Part shown: one piece after another, positions 10,881 to 23,935 of the stretch
Layout of the letters: each line of letters opens with the position of its first letter
Position numbering within the stretch: position 1 is the stretch's first letter
Assembly (NCBI GenBank): GCA_949752795.1
Contig: OX457057.1
Location: 98,855,513-98,919,512, forward strand
Length of the DNA stretch: 64,000 nucleotides
Source: Hyperoodon ampullatus
Lineage: Eukaryota > Chordata > Mammalia > Artiodactyla > Ziphiidae
Direction of reading: 5' to 3'
Program-made: the position numbers and the translations under genes
The notes under the pieces: generated by a model
What the model saw: only the letters and a program-made list of their open reading frames with translations
Told to the model about the DNA's origin: nothing
The model's database searches: none

Positions 10881-11049
10881 ATAGACATATATGTATATGT
10901 ACACATATACACACCCTATTGATTTCTCTTAAGACCCCTGACTGATATACCTACAAAAGAGTATTTACCAAAAAAACCAAAAAACAAACAAACAAAAACC
11001 AACAACAAACATTATTCTGCATGGGGAAATTTTGAATTTCTTCTCTTTT

Positions 11050-11880
11050 ATATTGAGAAAAAATAATTATTTCATATTAAACCAGAGATCCTGGAGCAAG
11101 AGAATAAGGCAAAGAAAATAAATGGATGAGAAAGGAAGAAATAAAACCACCATTATTTACATATGATATGTGACTGTGTATGTAATAAATCTAAAGCATC
11201 TACTTATATACTATTAGAACTAATAAGATATACCATCAATATAAAAAATGTATCTTGATATACTAATAGCATCTAGTAGAAAATTAATTTGTAATCAGAT
11301 ATCATAAAACATTTTTTAATTAAGTAAATCAAAGGACAAATCTAATAATAGATGTGAAGAATTATATGGAGAAAAATCACAAAACTTTATTGAGAGAAAT
11401 TAAGGTAGGTTTAAATAAATGGATACCCCAACTCATGGATTGAAAAGACTGATAAAAATGTCATTTCCCCAAAAATTGATTTATAATTTAAATATTATCA
11501 AATATTATCAAAAATACAATCAAAGGCACAATAATGTATGAGTATGTGTAAGACAAAAGCTGACAATGATTCTAAAGTTTAAATGGAAGTTGACAGAACT
11601 GGAAATAGTGAAGATACTCTTGAACTATTGATATAAGGTAGGAGACTTGACCTATGAAATATACACATTATTAAGCTGAGGTAATAAAGATAATATTGGC
11701 ATAGGGATAGATAGTTCAACCAATGGAATAGAAGACAAAATATAGAAACACACTCATGAATATATGAAAACTTGATATATGAGAGATGTGGCACTAGAGA
11801 GCACCGGAGAAGTGATGGATTTCTTAATATATGGTGCTGTGACATTTGTGTACCAATATGGAAATAAATAATTGTACTCT
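11050..11880 (+). mobile_element. old LINE-1 ORF2 fragment
   Basis: Plus orientation, many stops. It resembles the region between the reverse-transcriptase motif and the C-terminal part ('gagcaagagaataaggcaaa', 'aatggaatagaagacaaaat'). More diverged than the L1 that follows. Confidence 0.65.
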
Positions 11881-12315
11881 TACAAAAATCAGTTCCAGAA
11901 TCAGTTCTGTTTAAATGACCATACTACTCAAGGCAATCTACAGATTCCAAGCAATATCAAATCACCAATGGCATTTTTCACAGAACTATAACAAAAAAAA
12001 TTAAATTTGTATGAAACCACAGAAGACCCCACATAGCCAAAATAATTTTGAGAAAGAGGAATGGAGGTGGAGGAATTATGCTCCCTGACTTCAGGCTATA
12101 CTACAAAGCTACAGTAATCAAAACAGTATAGTTCTGGCACAACAACATACACATACATCAATGGAACAGGATAGAAAGCACAGAAATAAACCCACGTACT
12201 TATGATTAATCAATCTGTGACAAAGGAGGCAAGAATATACAGTGGAGAAAATACAGCCTCTTCAATAAGCAGTTCTGGGAAAACTGGACAAGTACATGTA
12301 AAAGAATGAAATTAG

Positions 12316-12514
12316 GGCTTCCCTGGTGGCACAGTGGTTGAGAGTCCGCCTGCCAATGCAGGGGACATGGGTTCATGCCCCATTCTGGGATGATGCCACA
12401 TGCTGTGGAGTGGCTGGGCCCGTGAGCCATGGCCACTGGGCCTGAGTGTCCGGAGCCTGTGCTCTGCAACGGGAGAGGTCACAACAGAGGCCCACGTACT
12501 GCAAAAAAAAAAAA
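12316..12514 (+). mobile_element. CHR-type SINE in L1
   Basis: Starts 'ggcttccctggtggcacagt', ends in a run of A. Exact 15-bp duplication aaagaatgaaattag (12301-12315, 12515-12529). Confidence 0.93.
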
Positions 12515-13770
12515 AAAGAATGAAATTAGAACATTCGCTAACACCATATACATAAATAAACTCAAAATGTATTAAAGACCTAAATGTAAGACTTGATATT
12601 CTAAAACTCCTAGAGGAAAAGATAAGCAGAACACTCTTCGACATAAATTGCAGCAATATTTTTTTGGATCTGTCCCCTAGAGTAATGGAAATAAAGACGA
12701 AAATAAAAAAATGGGACCTAATTAAACTTAAAAGCTTTCGCACAGCAAGGGAAACCACAAACAAAATGAAAATACAACCTACAAACTGGGAGAAAATATT
12801 AGCAAAGGATGTTACCAACAAAGGATTAATTTCCAAAATATACAAACAGCTCATACAGCTTAAAATCCAAAAAAACAAACAACCCAATCAAAAAATGGGC
12901 AGAAGCCCTAAAGAGAAATTTCTCCAAAGAAGATATAGAGATGGCCAACAGGCACATGTAAAGATGCTCGATATCGCAAATAATTAGAGAAACGCAAATC
13001 AAAACTACCATGGGGTATCACCTCACACCAGTCAGAATGGCCATGATGAAAATGTCTACAAATAATAAGTGCTGCAGAAGGTGTGGAGAAAAAGGAACCC
13101 TCCTACAATGTTAGCAGGAATGTAAATTGCTGCAGCCACTATGGAGAACAGTATGGAGGTTCCTTAAAACATTGAAAATGGAGTTATCTTATGATCCTGC
13201 AATTCCACTACTGGGCATATATCCAGAGAAAACTCTAATTCAAAATGCTACATGCACCCCGGTGTTCATCGCAGCAGTATTGACAATAGTCAAGACATGG
13301 AAGCAACCTAAATGTCCATTGACAGATTAATGGATAAAGAATATGTGGTATATATATACAATGGAATATTACTCAGTCATGAAAAAGAATGAAATAATGT
13401 CTTTTGCAGCAACATGCATGGACCTAGAAATTATAATATTAAGTGAAGTAAGTCAGATAAAGATAAACATCATATGATATCACTTATATGTGGGATCTAA
13501 AAAATGATACAAATGAACATATTTACAAAAGAGAAATAGACACTTTGACATGGAAAACAAACTTATGGTTACCAAAGAGGATAGTGGGGGGGGGGATAAA
13601 TTAGGAATTTGGATTAACATATACACACTACTATATATAAAATAGATAAACAACAAGGACCTACCATAGAGTACAGGGAACTATATTAAATATCTTGTAA
13701 TAACCTATAAGGGGAAAGAATCTGAAGAAAAAAATATATATATATAACTGAATCACTTGGCTGTACTCTT

Positions 13771-13982
13771 TTTTTTTATTTTTTATTTTTGAAGTACGCG
13801 GGTCTCTCACTGTTGTGGCCTCTCCTGTTGCAGAGCACAGGCTCCGGACACGCAGGCTCAGCGGCCATGGCTGATGGGCCCAGCTGTTCCGCGGCATGTG
13901 GGATCCTCCCGTACCGGGGCACGAACCCGTGTCCCCTGCATTGGCAGGCGGACTCTCAACCACTGCGCCACCAGGGAAGCCC
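13771..13982 (-). mobile_element. CHR-type SINE in L1 3' UTR
   Basis: Reverse orientation, T-rich tail first, ending 'ccaccagggaagccc'. Exact 17-bp duplication cacttggctgtactctt (13754-13770, 13983-13999). Confidence 0.94.
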
Positions 13983-14099
13983 CACTTGGCTGTACTCTTG
14001 AAACCAATACAACATTGCAAATTACACGTCAATAAAAAATGGTTTAAAAATAAAAAGATAAATGAGCACACAGTAATACACAAATAAATATTATACTAA

Positions 14100-15740
14100 C
14101 TTTTTAAAATTATTTTTAAAAAATCAATTCCAGGTGAAATAAATACCTAACTATGAAATAAAAAGAAACATAAAGTTTTTAGAAGATAATATAGGAAAAT
14201 TTCTTCTTGATCTTGGGGTATATAAGGAATTTTCCAAAACCATGACAATAATCACAGAAAGAAAAGACTGATGAATTTGATTACTTTCCCATATCAAAAA
14301 CATCCCCAAATAATGAACAGAAAAACCACAGAGGAGGAGAAAATATCTGCATAACAGATAATCAACAAAAATCTTCTATTCAGAATGGATAAAGAATTCC
14401 TACAAATGGACAAGAAAAGTACAATATAGAGAAAATGGACAAAAGACTTGAAATAGCACTTCACAAAAGAGGAAATTCAAATGACTGGTAAGCATGATAA
14501 ATTACTCTGACTCATTAGGAATCAGCGAAATAAGATACCACTGCATACATATCATTTTGGTTAAGTAAATAAATAAATAATAGAGCTGACTAATTCCTGT
14601 GTTAGATAGGATATGGAATATTGGGAACTCATACATTGCTGATAAGTACATAAATTAATACAACCCCTTGTACAACAGTGTGACACTTTCTGTGATGCAG
14701 TAATTCCACTGTTAGATAAGCATCCTACAGAAATGCATAGTTACATGCACAGGAAAATAGTATAAATTTGTTTTATAGAAGCATTGTCTATAACAGTTAA
14801 ACACTGGGAAAATTCCTAATGTCTATCAACAATAGAATGGATAAATTGTGACTATTCATGCAATGAAATACTACATGACAATGAAAATAAATGAACTAAA
14901 GAATGATTCTTTAAAATGTAGTATTGGATGAAAAAATAGCACTCTGATAAATATATACAGTATATTTCTATTAAGCACCTATAGAGTTATATGTTATATT
15001 TTACACTGAAATTTTTTAATTACCATTTTTAATATATCAAAAGTATAAGTATCTACAAATAAATTTCTAAAAAGTTATGCAAGAGCTTCTTGGAAAATAT
15101 ATTAAAACTCAATTGAAAGCCATTACAGAAGACTTAAATAAATGGAGAAAGGTACCATGCTTAGAGATTGTATCTATTAACATTGTATACATGTCAATTA
15201 TCTCCGTTTTATTGATTTAATTCAACCTGAATACATATCCAACAGATTACATTATGGAATTTGACAAGATATTTCTAAAATTTATATAAAAATGCAAAGG
15301 ATCAAAAATGCCAAGATACTCTCGATGAAGAAGAGTAAGATAGGGTACTTGCCAAGATTTATATTAAAGCTATTATAATTAAGACACAAGTGCTCACTAG
15401 GACATAGATATCCCCTAACTTAAACTTAGGTACAGCTTATAGATATACTAAGATATATACATAAGTATACTAAGAGAAAGACCAGAAAATAAACCCATAC
15501 ATATATGGACACTTGCTATATGATGAAGTTGGTATTACATGTTAGTCAAGAAAAGACGAACTTTTCAATTAAGAATCTTGAAACAATTGGTTAATCATTT
15601 GGAAAGAAATGGAACTGAACTCCTTGTTCACACTATACATACATGAAAATCAATATGAAGTGAATTAAAGACCAGTCTTTGAAAGGAAAAATTCTAAAAC
15701 TCTTAGCAGAAATTATTAGAGAATTTTAAAAATAAATTCA
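14100..15740 (+). mobile_element. old LINE-1 fragments
   Basis: Plus-oriented decayed ORF2 C-terminal and 3' UTR-like sequence ('taattccactgttagataag', 'atagaatggataaattgtga'), then a second ORF2-like piece at about 15060-15740. No open frame of note. Confidence 0.6.
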
Positions 15741-15744
15741 GGGT

Positions 15745-16376
15745 AGTGTATAAGTCAGAGTTCAGTCAGAGAAGCAGACCACTAGAATGTGGAATATGTG
15801 TGTGTTTGTGTATGTGTAAAAGGATTTGTTCCAGGAATCTGACCTTCTTGCCTCCTTGTGAGGAGCAATTGTCTCCCTATCTGATCCTGAATCTTCAAGT
15901 TCACAGGGCAGGAAATCAGGAAGAAAAGATGAATGTGGCATGAGGGAGAGGAAGAGCAAGCTGGAACACCCAGGGACAAGCTGAGGGACACAGGACAGAT
16001 TGAAACCTCTGTCAGTTCTTGTTGTCTCTGACCTTGATGTCCTCTTTGTCACAGAGCTAAACACAATTACTTGGCCAACAAATAAGAGAAGCTGAAGAGA
16101 AATCCAGGGGAAGATGAAGTAGTTCCAGATCGAGCCACACCTCATGTCAATGAGATGTGCCAGTAGATCAGAGACAATGTGTGTGAGCTACAAAGTGGCT
16201 GCTGCTTCGCTTTTGCCCTCCAAGTCTCCTACAGGAGTCTGTCTCTCTTGTAGTCTACCCTAACTAGAAATACTATATACAAAAGGGAATTCTGGGAAAT
16301 GTAGTTTAGCCTAGCCAAGCTGACATAGTACAAAGCCACCAGAGGTGGAAATATTTTTCTTAAGACACAATGAGCA
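15745..16376. repeat. unassigned, probably old repeat
   Basis: The start ('agagttcagtcagagaagcagacc') resembles the outer end of the family at 47545-47850 in reverse. The rest is not recognised. Reading frames across it have no known similarity and look incidental. Confidence 0.3.
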
Positions 16377-16490
16377 GGGAATTCCCTGGCGATCCAGTGG
16401 TTAGGACCCTGTGCTTCCAATGCAGGGGGCCTGGGTTCGACCCCCTGGTCAGGAAACTAAGATCCTGCAAGCTGTGGGGACAAAAAAAAA
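16377..16490 (+). mobile_element. short CHR-type SINE
   Basis: 'gggaattccctggcgatcca' head, A-tail. Duplication aagacacaatgagca (16362-16376) / aagacaaaataagct (16491-16505), diverged. Confidence 0.85.
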
Positions 16491-17230
16491 AAGACAAAAT
16501 AAGCTGTAATAGCACATGTTAAAGTAGTTTTATTCAAGAAGGAAAGATGAGAAGTATATTTTCTGGGCTCCTGAATATTTGAGAATATCTTTTTCTTGAT
16601 ATCATATTTCATTCAGAACTTAGATACATAGAAAATTCTTCATTTACAATTTTTCCCTCAGAACTGTAAAATTTGTGCTTTTTATTTTTCCCTTAATATT
16701 CCTAAAACAAAAGCAGAAATTTATGAAAGTTTTTGGCTACCTTTTAAGCAATATTAATTTTTTGTCTGAATAGTTTATAGTATTCATTCTTTGTCCTTCT
16801 AACCTAAACCTTTTGTCAAAATGTGGTAGATACACAGTAATGTTCCTAGCCAAAAAAAAAAAAAAAAAAAAAAAAAGTCCTAGCCTTCATTGCAGTTAGA
16901 GGTGGTCATGTAACGTAGTTTGGCCAGTGATCCAATAATACATGAAGAGAGGTTTTGCTTTCCTAATATATCTCTTCTTTTTTGCCTCTTTTTTCCTGTT
17001 CTTGAAACTGGAATAAGACATTAGAGATGAAGCATCCTCCACATGACTATTCATTCTCTCTTCATGTTCACTGGCAATACATCAGCAATACATCAGACCT
17101 CTCCCTAACTTTAACTTAGGTGCAGCTTAAACTCTGCTGTATATCAATGTATAATAATATAATTAAATAAGTAAAATATGCAGAATATTGATGATGATAA
17201 TAAGGGCTATGGGAAAAATAATATCAGAAT
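16491..17230. other. no gene or clear repeat recognised
   Basis: AT-rich sequence with a 26-base A run at 16851-16876. The A run is followed by 'gtcctagccttcattgcagt', possibly the tail of a degraded retroelement. Nothing coding. Confidence 0.4.
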
Positions 17231-17600
17231 ATGGAACTCAAGGAGGCTGGTGGGTGCAAAATAAAATAGGGTTGTGAGGAAACTTTCACTGATAAGATGA
17301 CATTTGAGTAAAAATGAAAAATGTGAAAGAGCAGGCCATGAAGTTAGCTAGAGGAAGAACAACCAGTGGTATCTGGGAATAAACAAATGCAAAGACCTGA
17401 GCCAGGAATGTACCTGCTATATCTAAGGAACAACAAAAAGTTAGTTTGGCTAAAGTTCAGTGGGGATGAGGAGGCTAGTAGGAGATGAAATTAGAGAGGA
17501 AGCAGGGGAACAAGTAGTGTAGGGCTTTCCCACCATTGTGCAGAATTTGGCATCTAATTTGAATGAGATAGAAAACCACTAGAGGATTTTGAACAGCGGA
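17231..17600 (+). repeat. old mammalian interspersed repeat, left part
   Basis: 'gaggctagtaggagatgaaattagag' through 'gaacagcggagggaatgttctg', a widespread old repeat I do not name. It appears to resume at about 20561 after a minus-strand L1M. Confidence 0.5.
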
Positions 17601-17602
17601 GG

Positions 17603-20560
17603 GAATGTTCTGATTTACATTTTTTAAATGTTTTGTCTTGTTTTTAAACTTTTTGTTTTGACCTAATTTTAGACTTACAGAAAACTTGTAAAAATAGTAC
17701 AAAAAGTTCCCTTATATTCCTTATCCCACTTCCCCTATGTTAACATTTTACATCAAAAATGGGAAATTAATACTAGTGCAATATTATTAACTAAGCTACA
17801 GGTCTTATTCAAATTTCATATTTTTTCCTTCACTGTGTCCTTTTTCTGTTCCAGAATCCTGCTCTGGGTCCCATATTACATGCAGTTTTGTTTTGTTTTG
17901 TTTTTTCCTCCTTAGTCTCTTCCAGTCAGCAACTGTTTTTCACGCTTTCCCTTGTCTTTCATGACCCTGACACTTTGGAAGAATACTAATCAGTGATTTT
18001 GTAGAATGCTCCTCAAATTGGGTTTGTCTCATATTTTCTCATCATTGGAAAGAGTACTAGCTCAGGCTGCTATAACGAAATACCACAGACTGGGTGGTTT
18101 CAATAACAGATATCTATTTCTCTCAGCTTTGGAGGTTCAAAGTCCAAGAGCAAGGTTCCAGCCAATTCAGTTTCTAGTGTGAGCTCTCTTCCTGGTTTGC
18201 AGATGGCAGCATTCTCACTATGTCCTCATTTGATCTTCAGTGTGAGCATGCTGGCTCAGCACATTTTGCTGGCAGGGGTGGTTGGAGGGGATCATTCTGA
18301 AGTCTCATAAGGACACTAATCCTATTGGATCAAAGTCCCATCCTTATGACTTCATTTAACCTTAATTACTTCCTCAGAGGCCCCATCTCCACACTGGGGG
18401 TTAGGGCCTCAATGTATGAATTTTAGAAGGGACACAAACATTCAGTCTATAACAGGTTTTGTATTTTTGGAAAGACTACCACCTACAAAAATATCTTTAT
18501 GCATCATATCAAGGGATTCATGATATTGATATGTCATTACTGGTGATATTTATCTTGATCATTTGGATAGGTTGGTGTCTGCTAGGCTTCTCCCCTATAA
18601 AGTTACTTTATGTCCCTTTATAGTTAATAAATATCTTTGGGGAGATGCTTTGAGACAGCAAATCCTGTTTCTCCTCAAACTTTTGCCCCCTAATTTTAGC
18701 ATCCATTGGTGAATCTTGTCTGCAACAGGTATTACTAGGGCACTTACAATGATGATTCTCTATTTCCCCTTTCCATCTACATTTATTAATTGAAATTCAA
18801 TTGTGATGAAAAGCTGTCCCTTCTCCTTCATTTATGCATTTGATTTTTATATTTGCATAGGCTCACTGGGTATATATTATTCTAGGGGTTAAACTCAAAC
18901 ACTATTGTTTTTATTGACATTATTCCAGTTTGGGCCATAAGATGCTCCTTCACATTAGCTCCTCTGTTTTTGATAAGCCTCCATCTTTTGGGGGAGAATT
19001 TCCTTACCTTCTGACATCACAAAATGTTTTAGGTTCACCTTGTATTTTCTTTGCTCCAGGCTGCCCTGAAATCAAATTATCTAAGGAGCCCTGGTTCCTT
19101 ATGTTAGAGAATCGTGTTTAGAAACCAAGATCTGGTGCTAAGTGTGCTCATTGTTCTGGAGTGTCACTGCCTCTAGGCCTTCTCATTGAATGAGTTAGTT
19201 AGGAAATATATGAATGTATACTAACCGCCCCCCATATATATATATATATATATATTTGTCTGTATATCAAAAACCATGAATTTATACTGATGCCTCTTAT
19301 TGTAATCCAATACCACAGGGTTTATTTTAGCCTTCTTCCTTTCCTTATGTCTTTCTCCAACTGTAAGAAGCCTGGCTCACACTATCTACAATATATGTAC
19401 TTACTTTTCAATTCCAGTATACACACAAATGTAGTTTCAGGATTGCTAACTCATATCCCTGTGAGAAAAACATTTACTAACAAGATTACAGTGCTTAAGT
19501 CTTTAGCTTTGTGCTCACTGAAGATACTGCTTCTAAGTTACTTAGGTTAGTTGTTTCTTTTCCATCCCCTTAAATATGGTCATGTTATTCTTTCACAATA
19601 CATTTACTCTCATTTGTTAGTGTTTGCATTCCAGTTTGTGTTGTCATAATTTCCTGCTTGGTTTTAATCATTTGCTTATTTAGGGGTATGTGAAGAGTAT
19701 GCAAGACATTACTATGATTCTAAGAGCTCTACAAAAAGATATAATCAGAGAAATGTTACCCTACTTCATCCTTGCTAACCTATTGCCATTCCCCTCTTCT
19801 TTCTATCCCTTTCCTTTAAGTATCAGTCTTGTTAGCTTTTGGTTTATCCTTCCTGTATATTTTTTGTACAAATGAACAGTTGTTTGTGTATTTTCTTATA
19901 GCTCTTCTTTCTTACATGAAGGGTAGCATGCTATAAATACTCCTTTGCGCTTTGCTATTTCTCATTTTATAGTATGTCTTAGAAATCACTTCATATCAGT
20001 TCATAAAGCTCTTCCACATTCCACTGTGTAGACATATCATGGTTTTTTCAACCACTTTCCTATGAATGGGTATTTAGGTTGTTGCCAATACTTTGCAATT
20101 AAAAACAATATTGTAATTAATATATTTCTGTATATATATTTTAATATTGTTGGAGGTATATCTTCAGGATAGATTCTTAGAAACAGAATTGCTGGCCCCA
20201 TTGGTTGAAAGGTAAATACATATGTAATTTTGTTAGACACCACCAAATTTCCCTCCAGAAAAATCGTACCAATTTGTATTCCCATCAGCAATGTATAAAC
20301 AAGTCTATTTCTTCACAGCCTTGCCAAAATAATGTTTCCACATTCATAAATATTTTCCATTCTGACCAATGAAAAATGCTGTGGTGTTAATTTGCATTTA
20401 CCTAATTTCCAGTGAATCTGAATATTTCTCATGTTTGAAGGTCATTATTATATCTTTTATCATAAATTGTTCATATAGTTTTCCCAATTTTCTATTCTGT
20501 TTTTTGTCCTTCCCCCTCATTACTTATACTTTTAACAAAATTACTTTATCGTGATAAATA
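17603..20560 (-). mobile_element. old L1M-type LINE-1 3' end, interrupted by an LTR
   Basis: Minus-oriented 3' UTR and distal ORF2. Typical blocks are 'tttagacttacagaaaactt', 'ggtggtgtctgc'-like at 18570, and the ORF2 end at about 20030-20300. It contains the MLT1-like LTR at 18052-18453 and an (AT)n at 19234-19255. Confidence 0.7.
18052..18453 (+). repeat. MLT1-like LTR (ERVL-MaLR), copy B
   Basis: 'ggctgctataacgaaatacc' near the start, 'cttcctggtttgcagatggc' in the middle, ending 'acattcagtctataaca'. It splits the surrounding L1M 3' UTR. Confidence 0.75.
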
Positions 20561-22090
20561 AAGGTTGTAGGAGGACACTGATGGAAGCAGGGAGACAGTT
20601 AGTTGGTGGTTTCAATAATCCAAATGAGAGATAATGCGAGGTTGTCACAGTAGAGGTGGTAAATAATGATCAGATTCCAGATAAATGGAGAAAATTTCCT
20701 AACAGACTAGGGTATGAGAAAAAGAAAAATCAAGGTTTACTCCAAGTGTGTACACTTGAACAAGTGGAAGCCTGGATTTGTCATTAACTGATATAGAGAA
20801 GATCTTGGTTGAGGCAAATTGTGGGTGTGGATAATTAGAACCTAGGTTTGGCCTGTGTTAATTTTGAGATGCCCATTGGACTTCTGAATAGAAATGTCAA
20901 GAAGGTGGTTGGATATACAATGTTGAAGTTCAGAGGAGAGTTCCTGAATATAGATGGTAATTTGATCCATGAGAACTAGATGAGACTATCATGACTGAAT
21001 ATAGGTATAAAATAAAAGACATACAAGGAGTGAGCTGTATGTAACTCCAATATTATGGATCATGGCGAAGGGAAGGAATCAACCGGAGAGACTAAGGAAC
21101 AACCAATAAGGTAGTAAGAAATCAAGAATATGGTGTCTTGGTAGCAGAGTGAAGAACAAATTTCAATGACAGACTTATAAAACGTGTCAAATGGTACTGA
21201 CAGGTCAAATAAGATAAAGACTAAGAACTGACCATTAGATTTAGCAATATGTTGATTTTTGAAGACCTTGAGAAAAACAGGTTTAGTGGAGTGGTAAAGA
21301 CAAAACCCTAATTTGAGAGATTTTCAGAATGAGAAGTAGGAGTTTGAGACCATCAGTATAAACAAATTTTGAGAATTTTGCTATAAAGAACTCAAGCCAC
21401 ATTTCCATTCCATGGAATTTATTATCAGAAGAAATGTGGTGCTTGATGATTCCATGAGCAGCAAAGCCTTAATAGTAAAAGCAGCAGAAAACATCAAAAG
21501 GAGAAGGTAAGAAAATGAAATGAAATGAAAATGGATGCAACATGTCTATTAGGATGCTTTTAGTTGAATTTTATTTAACAAACATTGATACAAACATTGA
21601 TACATTGCTATGTGTCAAGCACTATTCAAGGATTTATAAATACAATTCATTCAATAATCTTCCAATCCTCAAAATTCATTTGAGATTGCCCTTTCTCCAA
21701 CCTTTAAATGTACTCTGACATGAGCTCACAATTTTATCTTCTCTGTTTATACTGTTTCCCTAAGTGAAGTTTTCCAGACCTATGACTTCAAATAATATCT
21801 ATTTACTGATAGCCTTTAACTATGTATCTCCTAGCCCCCAAATTTAATGTTTTAGCTTGATGGGAAAGTGAATTTTTAATTTTTAATATTTTAGCTTGTA
21901 TTTTCAATTCTCCCACAATGGACATGTACTGCTTCTTTTATAAAATGTTTAAAATTTTTTCAAAGGAGGTAATAATTCATGAAGTTATATTCCCACTGAT
22001 AGATAAATTAAGACTGACAATTGACCACTGCATCTAGCAACATGGAAGTCACTGGTGTCCTTAACAAGATCCATTTTGGTGGAGTAGGGG
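20561..22090 (+). repeat. old mammalian interspersed repeat, right part, with a possible MIR
   Basis: Continues 17231-17600 ('gaagcagggagacagttagt', 'agaactgaccattagattta'). A second fragment of the same type is at about 22020-22090. About 21570-21700 is MIR-like ('tgctatgtgtcaagcactat'). No coding content. Confidence 0.45.
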
Positions 22091-22092
22091 GA

Positions 22093-22700
22093 GAAAAATC
22101 TGCCTGGAATAGTTTGGCAGTTCCTCAATGAGTTAGGGTATGACCAGCAATTACACTCCTAGGTATATACCCAAGAGACTTGAAAACATTATGTCCACAC
22201 CAAAACATGTACCCAAACATTCAGAGCAACACAGCAACATAACATCCTAGTAGCCAAATGTGTACACAACCCAAATGTCCATAGACAAATGAATGATAAC
22301 GTGTGCTATATCCATACAGTGGAATATTACTCAGCAATTAAAAAAAGAATTAAGTACTAATACATGCCACAACACAGATGAAACTTGAAAACATTAAGCT
22401 AAGTGAAAACCAGTCACAAAGGGACATATATAGAGTGATTCATTCCATGCATATGAATATCCCAAACAGGCAAATTTATAGAGACAGAAAGTGTTGCTGG
22501 TTGCCAAGGGCTGGGGAAAGGAGAGTCTGGGGAGTGACTGCTAATGGGTATGAGGTTTTTGGGGGGTAATGAAAATGTTCTAAAATTAGATCATGTTGAT
22601 GGTTGCACAACTCTGTGAATATAACCACCACTGAGTTGTACACTTCAAAAGAGTGAACTTTATGATATACAAATTATCTTAATAAAGCTGTTACAAAAAC
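22093..22700 (+). mobile_element. LINE-1 3' end
   Basis: Plus-oriented distal ORF2 and 3' UTR ('tacagtggaatattactcag', 'ttatcttaataaagctgtta'). It lies just past the candidate LRIF1 polyadenylation signal. Confidence 0.8.
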
Positions 22701-23279
22701 CCAAAAAGGCAAGAGAATCTAGCTGATGCTCAGTTTGCATTTGTCCTACGCCCTCTCAGTATTTTCTGACTGTTTCCTAATTTGTTGCCAATGTCCAGGT
22801 TTTACTTGACCCTACTTCCAGGAATTTGTTAATCATTTAAAAAAAATAACCTTTTCCTCTCCCTTAATCCCCATCTCTACACCATTCTCCAACTTGCCAA
22901 ATCAAAGATAACCAGATAGGAAAATGTCTGCCTCTATTATGAAAAACTACACTTTACCATTTTAAAAAGTATTAAATGTGGCCATGTTCATATTTATTTT
23001 TCACACAATCCAAGTCACATATGTACATATTCCCCCCCACCAAAAAAGGAAGCATTTGCCTAGGAATAATAACATATCACTTTAAGCAAACAATACACTA
23101 TATAGCCTGAATTCTAAAACCCATTTTGTATTATATGAAACTACTTTGTAAAGGTTACAAAACAAATGTCCCTCACTCTTGAGAAATGTTTGAATTTTTA
23201 AATAATGCTGCTATAATACATTTTTTCATGAAATTTTTAAAAAACTTACAACAATGGTGAGTAGAATGTATCATTTTAT
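22701..23279. other. LRIF1 3' flank / distal 3' UTR, no other feature
   Basis: Apart from the candidate AATAAA at 22993-22998 (minus) I see nothing recognisable. The first duplication copy of the SINE insertion is at 23263-23279. Confidence 0.4.
22993..22998 (-). terminator. LRIF1: candidate LRIF1 polyadenylation signal
   Basis: On the minus strand this reads AATAAA, about 940 nt past the LRIF1 stop. It is the only canonical hexamer I found between 22990 and 23930 apart from the one overlapping the stop codon (23932-23937). A 3' UTR of this length is reasonable for the gene but is inference. The UTR would contain the SINE at 23280-23486. Confidence 0.4.
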
Positions 23280-23486
23280 CGCAAAGATTTTTGTGGGCTT
23301 TTTTTTTTTTTCGGTACGCGGGCCTCTCCCATTGCAGCGCACAGACTCCAGACGCGCAGGCTCAGCGGCCATGGCTCACGGGCCCAGCCGCTCCGCGGCA
23401 TGTGGGATCTTCCCGGACCGGGGCACGAACCGGTGTCCCCTGCATCGGCAGGCGGACTCTCAACCACTGCGCCACCAGGGAAGCCC
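23280..23486 (-). mobile_element. CHR-type SINE with extra 3' sequence, in the LRIF1 3' UTR
   Basis: Minus-oriented SINE (body 23311-23486, T-tail 23299-23310). The exact 17-bp duplication agaatgtatcattttat lies at 23263-23279 and 23487-23503. Between the tail and the left duplication are 19 bases (cgcaaagatttttgtgggc) that are not SINE. It is in the same orientation as LRIF1. Confidence 0.92.
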
Positions 23487-23935
23487 AGAATGTATCATTT
23501 TATGGGTAAAGAGACATATAGATATACAAGCCCATTGGAAAAGCTAAGTTTAGAGCTGATTTCCTCTGTTGGATTGTATAATTTAAAAAGTACACAATAA
23601 TTACCTATTGTTGGAATAACATCTCAGCAATTTAGCTAAAGGTACAAACAATAACAAATATTCAAACTGGGGGAATTCAAGTTAAAGTAATAGAAAAATA
23701 GAAAACTTTTCCTTCCAAAATAAGGTATCTAGACAAAGATTCAGATACCCCATGAGATTATTCACAAAAGTCACATAATCAACCTTTTCTGTATTTCTTA
23801 AATCAAATTTTATAACTGATGAAAAGAGAAGTTTCATATGCAAAGACACTTTCAGAATGCATCTATAATTAACTTAATGCAAAAGTATATGAAAAAACAG
23901 TTATTTCACTGGTCTTTATGTAGAGCAACATTTTA

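Larger units (their letters stand above)
10534..10965 (+). repeat. older interspersed repeat, right part, with an inserted DNA-transposon fragment
   Basis: Continues the unit at 2880-3204 ('aaaagaaatctctttctctc', then 'cctattgatttctcttaaga' and 'ccctgactgatat' near 10916-10947). The same order is seen at 47760-47850. The middle is displaced by the Tigger-like segment. Confidence 0.55.
11905..14060 (+). mobile_element. 5'-truncated LINE-1 (3' third of ORF2 and 3' UTR)
   Basis: Starts within ORF2 ('gaccatactactcaaggcaat') and ends with 'caataaaaaatggtttaaaaataaaaag'. Broken frames encode the C-terminal ORF2 region (12664-12987, 13127-13330). Two SINEs (12316, 13771) inserted later. Intermediate age. 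Confidence 0.88.

Noticed and set aside
23254..23600. Overlapping ORFs with 'GTNRCPLHRQADSQPLRHQGSP'-like peptides (also at 1195-1496, 12206-12887, 13661-14087, 53555-53945, 59815-60118)
   Set aside because: The same peptide recurs because it is the translated CHR-type SINE; no independent gene.
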